The notes beneath the pieces were generated by a model. It made no database searches, was not told the origin of the DNA, and was given only the letters and a program-made list of their open reading frames with translations. 64,000 nucleotides of DNA. It comes from an uncultured Coriobacteriaceae bacterium (GTDB lineage: Bacteria > Actinomycetota > Coriobacteriia > Coriobacteriales > Coriobacteriaceae). Both the position numbers and the translations under genes were made by a program. This document shows positions 51,138 through 59,915 of the stretch, piece by piece (position 1 is the first letter of the stretch; each line of letters starts with the position of its first letter). Location: assembly GCA_949287085.1 (NCBI GenBank), contig CASEER010000003.1:1-64000 (forward strand), written 5' to 3'.

Positions 51138-51203
51138 GCTCGGCCAATGGCAAAGCCGAGCGTTATCGATTGGCGCGCCCCCTTCCTTCTTTGAGCGCGC
51201 CAA
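51138..51203 (-). other. Two hairpins between the ATPase and binding-protein genes
   Basis: GCTCGGC/GCCGAGC (51138-51144 with 51155-51161) and TTGGCGCGC/GCGCGCCAA (51170-51178 with 51195-51203), neither with a T-run. They may tune relative expression of the two cistrons. Confidence 0.5.
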
Positions 51204-51240
51204 AGGATACACTGATTTCCCGGCGTGCGGGATGCCGGAG

Positions 51241-51972
51241 CTAGTGCAGGATCTTGTTGAGGAAGTCCTGGCAGCGCGGGTTCTGCGGGTTGGTGAAGAA
51301 GTGCTCCGGGGTGCCCTCTTCCAAAATCTGCCCGTCGTCCATAAAGATCACGCGGTCGGCCACCTGCTTGGCGAAGTTCATCTCGTGGGTCACGCAGACC
51401 ATGGTGATGTTCTCGTGGGCGAGTTCGATCATAACGTCGAGCACTTCCTGAATCATCTCGGGGTCAAGCGCCGAGGTGGGCTCGTCAAACAGGATGATGG
51501 GCTGCTTGGTGCACATGGCGCGGGCAATGGCCACGCGCTGCTGCTGGCCGCCGGAGAGGTTCTGCGGGTACTCGCCCGCCTTCTGCGCCAGGCCCACGCG
51601 CTCGAGCGCAGCCATGGCCGCCTTGGTGGCCTCGTCCTTGCTCTTCTTTTGGAGCTTGATGGGGGCCAGCGTGAGGTTGCCGAGCACCGTCATGTTGGGG
51701 TACAGGTTGAACTGCTGGAACACCATGGACGAATACTTGCGCGCCATCTCGAGGTGGTTCTTCTTGGTAATAAGCTGACCGTCGATGAGCACCTCGCCGG
51801 TAGTAGGCTCTTCGAGCCAATCGATGCAGCGAATCAGCGTGGATTTGCCCGAACCCGAAGGCCCAATGACCACGAGCTTTTCGCCCTCTTTGACGGTCAG
51901 ATTAATGTCCTTCAGCACATGGAGGTCGCCGAAGTACTTATTGAGACCGCGGATCTCGATCATATCTGCCAT
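51241..51972 (-). CDS. Amino-acid ABC transporter ATP-binding protein
   Basis: This 243-residue ATPase of the GlnQ type shows Walker [10 protein letters not shown], the Q loop [11 protein letters not shown], the signature [14 protein letters not shown], Walker [15 protein letters not shown] and the switch His in CVTHEM. It is the first gene of the minus-strand ATPase, binding protein, permease, permease order. Its predicted promoter is about 190 bases upstream. Confidence 0.95.
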   Translation of the reverse strand: MADMIEIRGLNKYFGDLHVLKDINLTVKEGEKLVVIGPSGSGKSTLIRCIDWLEEPTTGEVLIDGQLITKKNHLEMARKYSSMVFQQFNLYPNMTVLGNLTLAPIKLQKKSKDEATKAAMAALERVGLAQKAGEYPQNLSGGQQQRVAIARAMCTKQPIILFDEPTSALDPEMIQEVLDVMIELAHENITMVCVTHEMNFAKQVADRVIFMDDGQILEEGTPEHFFTNPQNPRCQDFLNKILH

Positions 51973-52162
51973 GGACGAGGTCCCTTCCTTTCACGATACA
52001 CAACGCCCGGGCTCGAAAGCCTGAGCCCTCAAAACGCACAACTATGCGATTTGAATACGCCCTATTGTACTGGTGTGCGTCCCGCCACTCGCCCGTGCCG
52101 TGAGGTTGCAATAAACATGAAACTGGGCCGCAACAAACCGTACATCTGCAATAATGCTAACC

Positions 52163-52192
52163 AGTATACCCAATAGGGGCTCATTCTGTCAC
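52163..52192 (-). promoter_or_regulatory. Promoter of the amino-acid ABC transporter operon
   Basis: On the minus strand GTGACA (52192-52187), 18 bases, TATACT (52168-52163). The leader to the ATPase start is about 180 bases and has no riboswitch motif I recognise. A TACAAT nearer the gene (around 52066) is a possible second -10. The rest of the gap to 52357 is G/C-rich and featureless. Confidence 0.5.
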
Positions 52193-52357
52193 TTTCATGC
52201 ACCCCCGCGGGGGCAGCCGTGAACCGCACATACATACCAAGGTCCCAAGATGCTGCGGTGCGAACAGCTCAGACGCGCATGCGAGCCCCGCCTCTCTGCG
52301 GGCTCGGATACCGCCTTAGGGCACCGCGCCGATGCGAACCAGAATCCCACCGCGTCG

Positions 52358-52595
52358 TTACGCATGAACCCAGCGACGAAACGTGATCTAAGACACGCCG
52401 CACGCCGCCGCGGCCTCGCCACACGACAGCGTTCCCGCCTCGTATAAGCTACTAACCCGCTCTGCAGCGGCGCTCTACGCCAAACTCCTGCAGCGCGTCA
52501 ATCTGACGTGCCAAATTTTGATCGCGCGTCGACACGCGTGCATAACCGTACGTGACGTTTGCTGCCGCGTGTGCTACCTGGTGCTGCTGTGCCAT
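52358..52595 (-). pseudogene. Decayed serine resolvase/invertase gene
   Basis: The ATG at 52595 with an excellent AAGGAGG site opens a frame containing the resolvase start YGYARVSTRDQNLARQID, including the catalytic Ser of the ARVST motif. The frame stops after FGVE plus a few residues. In another frame the C-terminal DNA-binding part appears (SSLYEAGTLSCGEAAAACGV), then an in-frame TAG, then ITFRRWVHA and TAA 52360-52358. The central catalytic part, more than 100 residues, is deleted. It is a remnant of a resolvase or invertase; no IS or transposon ends are visible. Confidence 0.8.
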
Positions 52596-52640
52596 ACGCC
52601 CTCCTTCGATTGCATGAACGCTACGAAGGGCAGCATGGCT

Positions 52641-52691
52641 GAAAACAAGCCGGGCTTGCCCCGATGCCTGCTGGCACGGGCAAACCCGGCT
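52641..52691 (-). terminator. Terminator after yqeY, end of the purine cluster
   Basis: On the minus strand a 14-bp stem AGCCGGGTTTGCCC/GGGCAAGCCCGGCT (one wobble) with a 16-base loop, then TGTTTTC. Confidence 0.85.
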
Positions 52692-52757
52692 CTGCATGCG
52701 ATTGCAACGGCCGCCCCCTCGCGTAAGAGGGCCAGTGCGGCCACGCGTGCTCGCGGC

Positions 52758-53201
52758 TTACGCCAAACGGCTCCCCACTTCTTTTGCAGCGGCGGCCTTA
52801 TCAAAGTTGCCGCCCGTTGCCTTGTTGAGCGCGCCCATGACGCGGCCCATATCTTTGCGCGTGGTAGCTCCCACCTCGGCGATGGTCTGCTCAATCAGGG
52901 CAACCAGCGCGTCGCCCGAAAGCTGTGCGGGCAACAGGCTCTCCAAAATCTCAACCTGCTGGGCCAGCGTGTCAGTGCGCTCCTGGTTGGTCCCCGCCTT
53001 GCGCGACATCTCAAGCGTCTCGTTGGTCTGCTTGATCAGACGCTTGATCATGCTGTTAACGTCCTCTTCGGTGGCGTCACGACGCTCGTTAACCTCGAGG
53101 TTCTTTACCTCGCCCATCACCTGGCGCACGATGGACAAACGCACCTTGTCCTTTGCCTTCATGGCGGCAACCATCTCGTTGTGCAATTCTTCGTTTGTCA
53201 T
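52758..53201 (-). CDS. GatB/YqeY domain protein
   Basis: This 147-residue soluble protein of the YqeY family is related to the tail of GatB, the tRNA-dependent amidotransferase subunit. Conserved features are KAKDKVRLSIVRQVMGEVKN, SMIKRLIKQTNETLEM and the C-terminal GRVMGALN. The role of stand-alone YqeY is not settled. GGAGGGAT precedes the ATG. It is the last gene of the purine-cluster run and follows the parvulin-type gene after 42 bases. Confidence 0.93.
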   Translation of the reverse strand: MTNEELHNEMVAAMKAKDKVRLSIVRQVMGEVKNLEVNERRDATEEDVNSMIKRLIKQTNETLEMSRKAGTNQERTDTLAQQVEILESLLPAQLSGDALVALIEQTIAEVGATTRKDMGRVMGALNKATGGNFDKAAAAKEVGSRLA

Positions 53202-53243
53202 AGCTATCCCTCCATAGGCCGCGCCGCGCGCAGGCCCTCCGTG

Positions 53244-54596
53244 TTATTTGCTGTCCCCCGCGCTGCTCGCATCGTCGGAACCGGCGTTATCCGAACTGCC
53301 AGAGCCCGCGCTGCCGCTTGTACCTGCATCCGAGCCCGTGCTGCTATCGGCATCGTCGCTCGACGTACCAGCCTTGCTCATGTCCACGTTGTACGGCACG
53401 TCAGCCGGCATATCGTTAATCTTAATGTCGGCCTCTTCACGCGTCTTGGTAAGCCAGTCGTTGTACGCCGTGCCCTGCTTGGTGCTTTTAATGCTCTGCG
53501 AGAACGTACTGCGCAGATCCTTGGGGATCTGGTCGATTGAGGTCACCTTGCCGTCCACCTTAAACACGTCGGTGCACTTGATGATGTGGTAGCCGTAATC
53601 CGACTCAACCACGCCGCTGACCTCGCCCTTCTTAAGGCCGTCGAGCGCCTTTTGGTACGCATCCACAAAGGTAGTGAGCTTGTCCCAGCCCACGTCGCCG
53701 CCCTTGCTGGCCGAGCTGTCCTCGGAATACTTCTTGGCGGCATCCTTGAACGAGATATCGCCCGCGTTGATCTTGTCCAGAATCTCCTGCGCCTTTTTCT
53801 TGGCCTTCTTCTTGGCGGCATCGTCGGCGCCGGAATCAACCTTGATCAGGATGTGCGATGAGCGCTTGGCTCCGTTGTAGGTGTCAAGGTTCTCGTTGGC
53901 GTAGGCAATAATGTCTTTGTCCGAGGGGTCGTCAACCGGAGCAACCGCCTCGTAGAGCTTCTTCGTCATGAGGTTCTGGCGGAGCATCTCTTTGTACGAG
54001 TCCTCGGTGTAGCCCACCTGGCTCAGCATGTTCACAAAGTCATCTTCGGAGCCGTAGCTAGACGCGGCGTCCTTCCAGGCATCCTCAACCTCGTCATCGC
54101 TCACCGAAATGTTGTTGTCACGCTCAGCCTGGCTTACCAGCAGCTGGTCGGCAATGTTGTTAATGACCTGCTCGCGGTAGCTCTCGGGCGTCATGTTGTT
54201 GCTGGCCAGGTAGTTCGCCCAGTCCTCGTCGCTATCGTAACCCATGGAGCTACGCGTGCTCATGATCTGCTCGGTTACCGTGTCCTCGGTGATCTTAACG
54301 TCGTTCACCGTCGCGGCCACGCCTCCCGTGAGCTTGTAGCCCTCATTGTTTGAAACCTGGTTGAGCACGCCCGAGCACGCCACGCCCGTAACCGACAAAA
54401 GCATGGCGAGCACGCCAATGGCTACGAGCACGTACTTAACGCCGTTGCCGATCTTGCGATTGTTCTCGCGCTTAAAATCGGCCTTGGTGGGCTGCGCCTC
54501 CTGCGGGACCTCGGCCTGCTTGGCGGCCTTTTTTACCGAGCGCTTGCGGCCCGAAGCCTTCTGGGCGCCCGGCGTGTTCGCTTTATTCATAGACAT
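53244..54596 (-). CDS. Membrane-anchored parvulin-type peptidyl-prolyl isomerase (SurA/PrsA-like)
   Basis: This is a 450-residue protein. A basic, Lys-rich cytoplasmic N-terminus of about 50 residues precedes one membrane helix (YVLVAIGVLAMLLSVTGV). Outside lies a SurA-N-like chaperone domain and a parvulin domain (SSHILIKVDSG, KGGDVGWDKL, VESDYGYHIIKCTDV). The C-terminus is a Ser/Gly/Asp-rich tail. It should help fold exported proteins, such as the sortase substrates of this organism. I start at the ATG at 54596 with GGGG upstream. The long N-terminal tail is unusual for PrsA, which is a lipoprotein. Confidence 0.9.
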   Translation of the reverse strand: MSMNKANTPGAQKASGRKRSVKKAAKQAEVPQEAQPTKADFKRENNRKIGNGVKYVLVAIGVLAMLLSVTGVACSGVLNQVSNNEGYKLTGGVAATVNDVKITEDTVTEQIMSTRSSMGYDSDEDWANYLASNNMTPESYREQVINNIADQLLVSQAERDNNISVSDDEVEDAWKDAASSYGSEDDFVNMLSQVGYTEDSYKEMLRQNLMTKKLYEAVAPVDDPSDKDIIAYANENLDTYNGAKRSSHILIKVDSGADDAAKKKAKKKAQEILDKINAGDISFKDAAKKYSEDSSASKGGDVGWDKLTTFVDAYQKALDGLKKGEVSGVVESDYGYHIIKCTDVFKVDGKVTSIDQIPKDLRSTFSQSIKSTKQGTAYNDWLTKTREEADIKINDMPADVPYNVDMSKAGTSSDDADSSTGSDAGTSGSAGSGSSDNAGSDDASSAGDSK

Positions 54597-54699
54597 AGGT
54601 AACCCCTTGTTGTTCGGTTCGGGCATATGATACTACGCGAGGCTCGCCCCAGCGGAACGAGCCTCACCCATGAAGCATATCAATGAGCAAAAACCGCAG

Positions 54700-55650
54700 C
54701 TACGCGGAGGGCGCAACGGCAACCGTGAGGTTTTCGCGCACCTGGATGCGGCCCTCGGCAAGCTCCTGAACCACCTGCGGATACAGGCGATGCTCGACCG
54801 CGTGAATAGCGGCCTCGAGCTCGTCCACCGACCAGCCCTCCTCCACGCGCACCGGCTCCTGTGCAATGATGGGGCCCTGGTCGTACACGGCGTTGGCAAA
54901 GTGCACGGTCACGCCCGTCACCTTAACGCCTCGGTCGTAGGCGTCCTGAATGCCGTGCGCGCCCTGGAAGCTGGGCAGCAGCGCCGGATGGATGTTGACC
55001 ACGCGGTTGGGCCACAGCATGAGCAGCGGTGCGTGCACCATGCGCATGTAGCCGGCCATGATGATGTACTCGGCACCCGCGCGCTTGAGCTCGGTGGCAA
55101 TGACCTCGTCGGCGTTCCACGGGTCGGCATAGGTTTCTTTGGAGAGGGCGAGGGTCTGGATTCCCGCCGCAGCAGCGCGCTTAAGGCCCGCCGCGCTCGG
55201 ACGGCTCGATACCACCAGCACGATCTGGGCGTTCAAGCGGCCCGCAGCAATCTCGTCGATGAGGGCCTGCAAATTGGTGCCGGAGCCCGAGATGAGCACG
55301 CCGATCTTAAGCGGCGGCAGCTGCTCCCCCGCCGCGCGCGCAGCGGCGCGACGCGCCTGCAGGTCGTTGCCCTGCTCAACGCCATAAGATGCCTCGAGCT
55401 GCTCCAAGCGGCGGCGCGCCGCGGCAAAGGCAGCCTGGTAAACAGAGCTTGCCGCGAGCTCGTCCTGGAGCTCTGCGCCCTCAAGCGCTGCAGCACGAGC
55501 CGCATTCACGGCCTCCGCACGCGCACGGTCCACCTCTTGCTCAACGGGCGCCGCAAAAAACGAATCGCTCGGCAGGGCCTCGGGCGGCAGGTCGGCAGCC
55601 TCAACGGCAGCTTGGTATGCGTGGTCGCGCAGCTCGTCGTTACTGCTCAT
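54700..55650 (-). CDS. purN: Phosphoribosylglycinamide formyltransferase with N-terminal extension
   Basis: This 316-residue protein carries the PurN transformylase (third step of purine synthesis) from about residue 113 on: KIGVLISGSGTNLQALIDE, NIHPALLPSFQGAHG with the catalytic Asn and His, and AVYDQGPII with the catalytic Asp. The first 110 residues are an Ala/Glu/Arg-rich helical extension (EAVNAARAAALEGAEL, AAFAAARRRLEQLEA) not seen in normal PurN of about 200 residues. The ATG at 55650 overlaps the purM stop by 11 bases with AAGGTGG upstream, so the extension is translated from a good, coupled start. Confidence 0.93.
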   Translation of the reverse strand: MSSNDELRDHAYQAAVEAADLPPEALPSDSFFAAPVEQEVDRARAEAVNAARAAALEGAELQDELAASSVYQAAFAAARRRLEQLEASYGVEQGNDLQARRAAARAAGEQLPPLKIGVLISGSGTNLQALIDEIAAGRLNAQIVLVVSSRPSAAGLKRAAAAGIQTLALSKETYADPWNADEVIATELKRAGAEYIIMAGYMRMVHAPLLMLWPNRVVNIHPALLPSFQGAHGIQDAYDRGVKVTGVTVHFANAVYDQGPIIAQEPVRVEEGWSVDELEAAIHAVEHRLYPQVVQELAEGRIQVRENLTVAVAPSA

Positions 55651-56752
55651 CGCGGTACACCACCTTGCCGGAGCCAGCCTGGCACACGCCCACGCGGAAT
55701 GGATGCTCGCCCTGGGCCTCGAGCTCAGCCATAATGGCGGCCTCGCGCTCGGGAGGGCAGATGATCATAAGGCCTGCGCCCATGTTGAAGGTCTTGCACG
55801 CCTCGTTGGGGGTCAAGCCCGCCTGCTCAACAATGTAGGTAATAACCGGCGGAACGTCCCAACCCATGGCGGCGCCGTCGCGGTCAACCACAGCATCCAC
55901 GTCGGCGGCCAGCGCGCGGTTGAGGTTCTCGGTGATGCCGCCGCCCGTGATGTGCGCAATGGCATGTACGCCCGCGCCGGCCTCGCTGCGCAGCAGCTCC
56001 AGAATGGGCTTTACGTAGATGCGGGTGGGCGCCAGCAGCGCGTCGGCCAGGCTCTGGCCGTCGAGCGCCTCCAGAGACTGCTCAAGCTCGGCCCGCTTGA
56101 CTGCGGCCTCGGGCGTCCCCGGCACCACACCGTCCACGCCAATCACGCGGCGCACCAGCGAATAACCGTTGGAATGCACACCCGTACTCGGCAGGCCAAT
56201 GATCACATCGCCAGGGCGCACGTTGGCCGGATCGAGCATCTTGGGCCGGTCGACCACGCCCACGGTAAAGCCCGCCAAGTCGTAGTCGTCCGGGCGCATG
56301 ACGCCGGGATGCTCGGCCATCTCGCCACCCACGAGCGCGCAACCGGCCAGCTTGCAGCCGTCGGCCACGCCCTTGACAATCTGCGCCATGTGCTCGGCCT
56401 CAATATGGCCAATGGCCACATAATCCAGGAAAAACAGCGGCTCGGCACCGCTTGCCAAGATATCGTTGACGCACATGGCAACCAAGTCCTGACCCACCGT
56501 CTCGTGGCGGTCGAGCAGCTGCGCCAGCACCAGCTTGGTGCCCACGCCGTCGGTACCGCTGATGAGGATGGGGTCCTCCATGGTTTTGAGCGCGGCGGCC
56601 GAGAACAGCCCGCCAAACCCGCCGATGCCGCCAATGACCTCGGGACGGTTGGTAGCGGCGACCATCTGCTTGATGGCGTCGACCGCGCGACCTCCCTCGG
56701 CTGTGTCTACGCCGGCATCTTCATAGGTGATGTGCTTGGGGTTCTCGCTCAT
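55640..56752 (-). CDS. purM: Phosphoribosylformylglycinamidine cyclo-ligase
   Basis: This 370-residue enzyme catalyses the fifth step of purine synthesis, ATP-dependent ring closure to AIR. It shows TYEDAGVDTAEGGRAV at the start, GGFGGLFSAAALK, GTDGVGTKLVLAQ and LPSTGVHSNGYSLVRRV. Length is normal. The ATG at 56752 has AAAGGACC upstream; the frame is open further without a site. It overlaps purN and lies 73 bases after the sortase gene. Confidence 0.97.
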   Translation of the reverse strand: MSENPKHITYEDAGVDTAEGGRAVDAIKQMVAATNRPEVIGGIGGFGGLFSAAALKTMEDPILISGTDGVGTKLVLAQLLDRHETVGQDLVAMCVNDILASGAEPLFFLDYVAIGHIEAEHMAQIVKGVADGCKLAGCALVGGEMAEHPGVMRPDDYDLAGFTVGVVDRPKMLDPANVRPGDVIIGLPSTGVHSNGYSLVRRVIGVDGVVPGTPEAAVKRAELEQSLEALDGQSLADALLAPTRIYVKPILELLRSEAGAGVHAIAHITGGGITENLNRALAADVDAVVDRDGAAMGWDVPPVITYIVEQAGLTPNEACKTFNMGAGLMIICPPEREAAIMAELEAQGEHPFRVGVCQAGSGKVVYRDEQ

Positions 56753-56825
56753 GCGCGGTCCTTTCCAAAGAGAACAGCCAACTGCGGTGTATGTGCCATC
56801 ATAGCAGGATACGCGGGGCAAAGCG

Positions 56826-57944
56826 CTAAGCGTTGGCTGCCGCAGCGCTCGCTGCCGGAGTTTTGTTGGCAATCGTGCAAATCATCACGGCGCGGTGGTC
56901 CGCAGGCGCCATGCCGCTACAGGTTACGAGCGCCAGCACCTGGTCGGTCTTGGGCAAGCGTTCATCCACGTCGTCCGCCTCGGCCCGCGCGTAGCCCCGC
57001 AGGTCCGTCAGGTATTTCTGCAGTGCATCCTCGCTCTCAAAATTGGCCTGCCGTGCGTTCACGTATGTGTCGGGCACGCGCGCGGTAAAGAGCGGCGTAA
57101 GCGTATAGGTGGTCTCGGGCGTGAGGTAGTACACCACGCTAATGGTGTTGAAGGTCTTTTGGTCGAGCGTCTTCTCGATGATGTTGAACATCGAGCTGTC
57201 GTTCATGTGGTGGCCGTACACGGTGGTCTGCTGGTCCACCATGCCCGGCGCGGTTTGGTCGCAGTCGAGCATGATGCTGCCCGAATTGTTGGCCGTGCCG
57301 TCCGGCAGCGTGCGCAGGTACTGGTCGTTGGTTGCGCCCTGCAGCACGGGGTAGCTGATCTCGGTGCCCGGCACGTAAATCCAGGCAACAATGTCCTCGT
57401 TTTGCTGCTTGAGCGCATCCCAATCCACCACGGGAATGCCGCTATTGCTGGAGCCCTTGGAGTCGTCGATCTGCACGTACTGGGTAAGGTCCTCGTATGC
57501 CTGAGCCGCCTGGCGGTAGCCCAGCTGCGCCCACACAAAAATACCGGCCGCAACAAGCAGCAAAATCACGCCCACGCCAATGAGCGCGTAGGAGAGTATG
57601 CTGCGCTTGCGCCCGCGCCGGGGAGGCGTGGGGCCGCCCGCCGCGCTGCCGTAGCCGTTGTTCGAGCGAGCATAGGAGGACGAGCGTGCACCTGTAGCGG
57701 CGTGCGGATGGGCCGCCGGCTGCACGCCCGTTGCCGCAGGATATAACCGCGTGGCGGAGGGATCCGGCCGCGTGGCGTTCGGCGTTACATGCGCCGCGGG
57801 CCGTGCCGCAAAGTGCGAGCCCGAGCCAGCCGCACCCGCGCCGCGAGCCCCGGCACCCGGAGCCGCTGTATACCGGGCGGCGGGCACAGAACCGGCGCTC
57901 CCACCAGCTTTTGGCTTGAATCGCTTACCCTCATATGCAGACAT
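56826..57944 (-). CDS. Class B-type sortase
   Basis: This 372-residue transpeptidase links surface proteins to the cell wall. A long cytoplasmic Ala/Gly/Pro-rich region (residues 1-113) precedes one membrane helix (116-139). The catalytic domain shows GSIMLD, His245 in TVYGHHMNDSSMF, Cys342 in ALVTCSG and Arg351, the class B layout. The tail after the active site is Ala-rich. It is placed between purF and purM, an unrelated pathway. A possible substrate, the C69 peptidase ending in MPATG, is encoded about 2 kb away. Confidence 0.92.
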   Translation of the reverse strand: MSAYEGKRFKPKAGGSAGSVPAARYTAAPGAGARGAGAAGSGSHFAARPAAHVTPNATRPDPSATRLYPAATGVQPAAHPHAATGARSSSYARSNNGYGSAAGGPTPPRRGRKRSILSYALIGVGVILLLVAAGIFVWAQLGYRQAAQAYEDLTQYVQIDDSKGSSNSGIPVVDWDALKQQNEDIVAWIYVPGTEISYPVLQGATNDQYLRTLPDGTANNSGSIMLDCDQTAPGMVDQQTTVYGHHMNDSSMFNIIEKTLDQKTFNTISVVYYLTPETTYTLTPLFTARVPDTYVNARQANFESEDALQKYLTDLRGYARAEADDVDERLPKTDQVLALVTCSGMAPADHRAVMICTIANKTPAASAAAANA

Positions 57945-58092
57945 AACACACCTCGCGTTTGGTATGTGCGTAATCGAGCAACGCGGCCGCCATCAGCCGC
58001 GATCACCAGCGCACCCCGGGCGCACCGGTTGTATGGTCGTCAACGATGCGGCAACGTCCCATGCCAGCGCGTTTATGGCCTGGCCAGCTCGC

Positions 58093-59706
58093 CTACTCCG
58101 CCGCGTGCTCGGCCTCCCAGCTCTTGTCGCGGTCCATAGCTGTCACCGCGTCGTCGCTAATGTCCACCGGCTGCGTGAGGTTGCAGGGGTCGTAACCTTC
58201 CATAAACTTGTCGCGCCCAAAGCTCGGCGGAATGGCCACCGGGTACACGCCCGTAAAGCACGCGGTGCAGTAGCCGCGTTGCGGCAGGCAGCTCAGCAGG
58301 CCCTGGACCGACAGGAACGCCAGCGAGTCAGCGCCGATGTATTCGCAGATCTCGTCCACGCTCTTGTTGGCGCTGATCAGCTGCTTTTGCACCCCGGTAT
58401 CGATGCCATAGAAGCACGGCCACTCAACCTCGGGGCTGTTGATGCGCACGTGCACCTCGGCCGCACCCGCCTGGCGCAGCATCTTAACCAGCTGCACCAT
58501 CGTGGTTCCGCGCACAATGGAGTCGTCAATCACCACCAGACGCTTGCCCGCGATGTTGTCGCGCAGCGGGTTGAGCTTCATACGCACGCCCATGGCGCGC
58601 AGTTCCTGCGTGGGCTGAATAAACGTGCGCGCCACGTAGCGGTTTTTGATGAGGCCCTCGCCAAAGGGAATGCCGCTTTCGTGCGCAAAGCCCTCCGCCG
58701 GCGGCAGCCCACTGTCGGGCACGCCAATGACCATGTCGGCATCCACAGGCGCCTCGTGCGCAAGCCGGCGACCCATGTCATAGCGGCACGCGTACACCGA
58801 CTTGCCCGCCATAATGGAGTCGGGGCGCGCAAAGTACACTTGCTCAAAGATGCACTCGGCCGACTCATGCTCTGCCGGAACACCCTGTTCAGAGATAACG
58901 CCCTCCTCGCTCACGCGCAGAATCTCGCCGGGCCGGATGTCGCGCACATACTCGGCACCCACAATGTCGAGCGCACAGGTCTCGGACGCCACCACCCAGC
59001 CAGCGGTCTGCGTGCCGTCAGCCGTGGGAGCATCCTCCGCCGCATCGCCCTGCTGGGGCAAACGGCCCAAGACGAGCGGGCGGATGCCAAACGGGTCGCG
59101 GAACGCATACAGCGCATGCTCGTTGATGAGCGTCATGGCATAGCCGCCGCGCACGAGCTCCATGGTTTTGCGAATGCCCTCGCGCAGGTGGCTCGTGCGC
59201 TGGGTAAAGTAGCCAATCAGGCGCGTGGCGACCTCGGAGTCGGAGCTCGACATAAACGAAACGCCCAGGTCAATGAGCTGGCGACGCAGCTCGTCCGTAT
59301 TGACGAGGGTGCCGTTATGCGCGAGCGCAATGATCACGTCGTTGATGGTGGAGAGGTGCGGCTGAGCGGATTCCCAGCTCTTGGCGCCCGCCGTGCCGTA
59401 GCGCACGTGGCCAATGGCCAGGTCGCCCGTGAGCGAGCTGAGGTCGGCATCCGAAAACACCTGGTCAAGCAGGCCGAGATCCTTGCGCACCATGACGGTA
59501 CCGCCATCGCCCACCGCAATGCCCGCGGATTCCTGGCCGCGGTGCTGCAGGGCTTTGAGGCCAAAATAGGTGAGGCGCGCCACGTCGAGGCCTGGCGCCC
59601 ACACGCCAAATACTCCGCACTCCTCGTGGAGGGTGTCGCTGGATGGGATTTTGACCGGGCTGGCAGTAGCAATCGAACGGGCAGCAGTTTCAGATGCCTG
59701 AGGCAT
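58093..59706 (-). CDS. purF: Amidophosphoribosyltransferase
   Basis: This 537-residue enzyme catalyses the first committed step of purine synthesis, PRPP plus glutamine to phosphoribosylamine. A propeptide is removed to expose the glutaminase Cys30 (LHEECGVFGVWAPG). The C-terminal half has the PRPP loop VVIDDSIVRGTTM. The [4Fe-4S] cysteines of the B. subtilis type are present (GYCTACFTGVYP and an upstream Cys). The ATG at 59706 has AAAGGGG upstream, and the frame is open 16 codons earlier. It is the first gene of the purF-sortase-purM-purN-ppi-yqeY run. Confidence 0.97.
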   Translation of the reverse strand: MPQASETAARSIATASPVKIPSSDTLHEECGVFGVWAPGLDVARLTYFGLKALQHRGQESAGIAVGDGGTVMVRKDLGLLDQVFSDADLSSLTGDLAIGHVRYGTAGAKSWESAQPHLSTINDVIIALAHNGTLVNTDELRRQLIDLGVSFMSSSDSEVATRLIGYFTQRTSHLREGIRKTMELVRGGYAMTLINEHALYAFRDPFGIRPLVLGRLPQQGDAAEDAPTADGTQTAGWVVASETCALDIVGAEYVRDIRPGEILRVSEEGVISEQGVPAEHESAECIFEQVYFARPDSIMAGKSVYACRYDMGRRLAHEAPVDADMVIGVPDSGLPPAEGFAHESGIPFGEGLIKNRYVARTFIQPTQELRAMGVRMKLNPLRDNIAGKRLVVIDDSIVRGTTMVQLVKMLRQAGAAEVHVRINSPEVEWPCFYGIDTGVQKQLISANKSVDEICEYIGADSLAFLSVQGLLSCLPQRGYCTACFTGVYPVAIPPSFGRDKFMEGYDPCNLTQPVDISDDAVTAMDRDKSWEAEHAAE

Positions 59707-59743
59707 GGAAATCCCCTTTAGGTTAGCTCGCAAGTACCTGCAT

Positions 59744-59749
59744 ATTATA
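59744..59749 (-). promoter_or_regulatory. -10 element upstream of purF
   Basis: A perfect TATAAT on the minus strand, 38 bases before the purF start. No -35 hexamer fits at 16-18 bases upstream, so the assignment is tentative. Confidence 0.4.
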
Positions 59750-59827
59750 GGCATAGCCCGCGACGTGCGCGCGCCACGAGCTGCGTGTTCGCGAGTTTGT
59801 CATGTGCCGGGCCTCGGCACATAGACC

Positions 59828-59865
59828 AAAAACGCGCCCCAGAGCCACTTGGACCCTGAGGCACG
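59828..59865 (-). terminator. Terminator after the C69 dipeptidase gene
   Basis: On the minus strand a 10-bp stem CGTGCCTCAG/CTGGGGCGCG (two G-U pairs), then TTTTT, 50 bases beyond the stop. Confidence 0.75.
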
Positions 59866-59915
59866 CCTTCCGCTAACGACAAAATGCGGGAACGAACACC
59901 ACGATACGACGCTCG

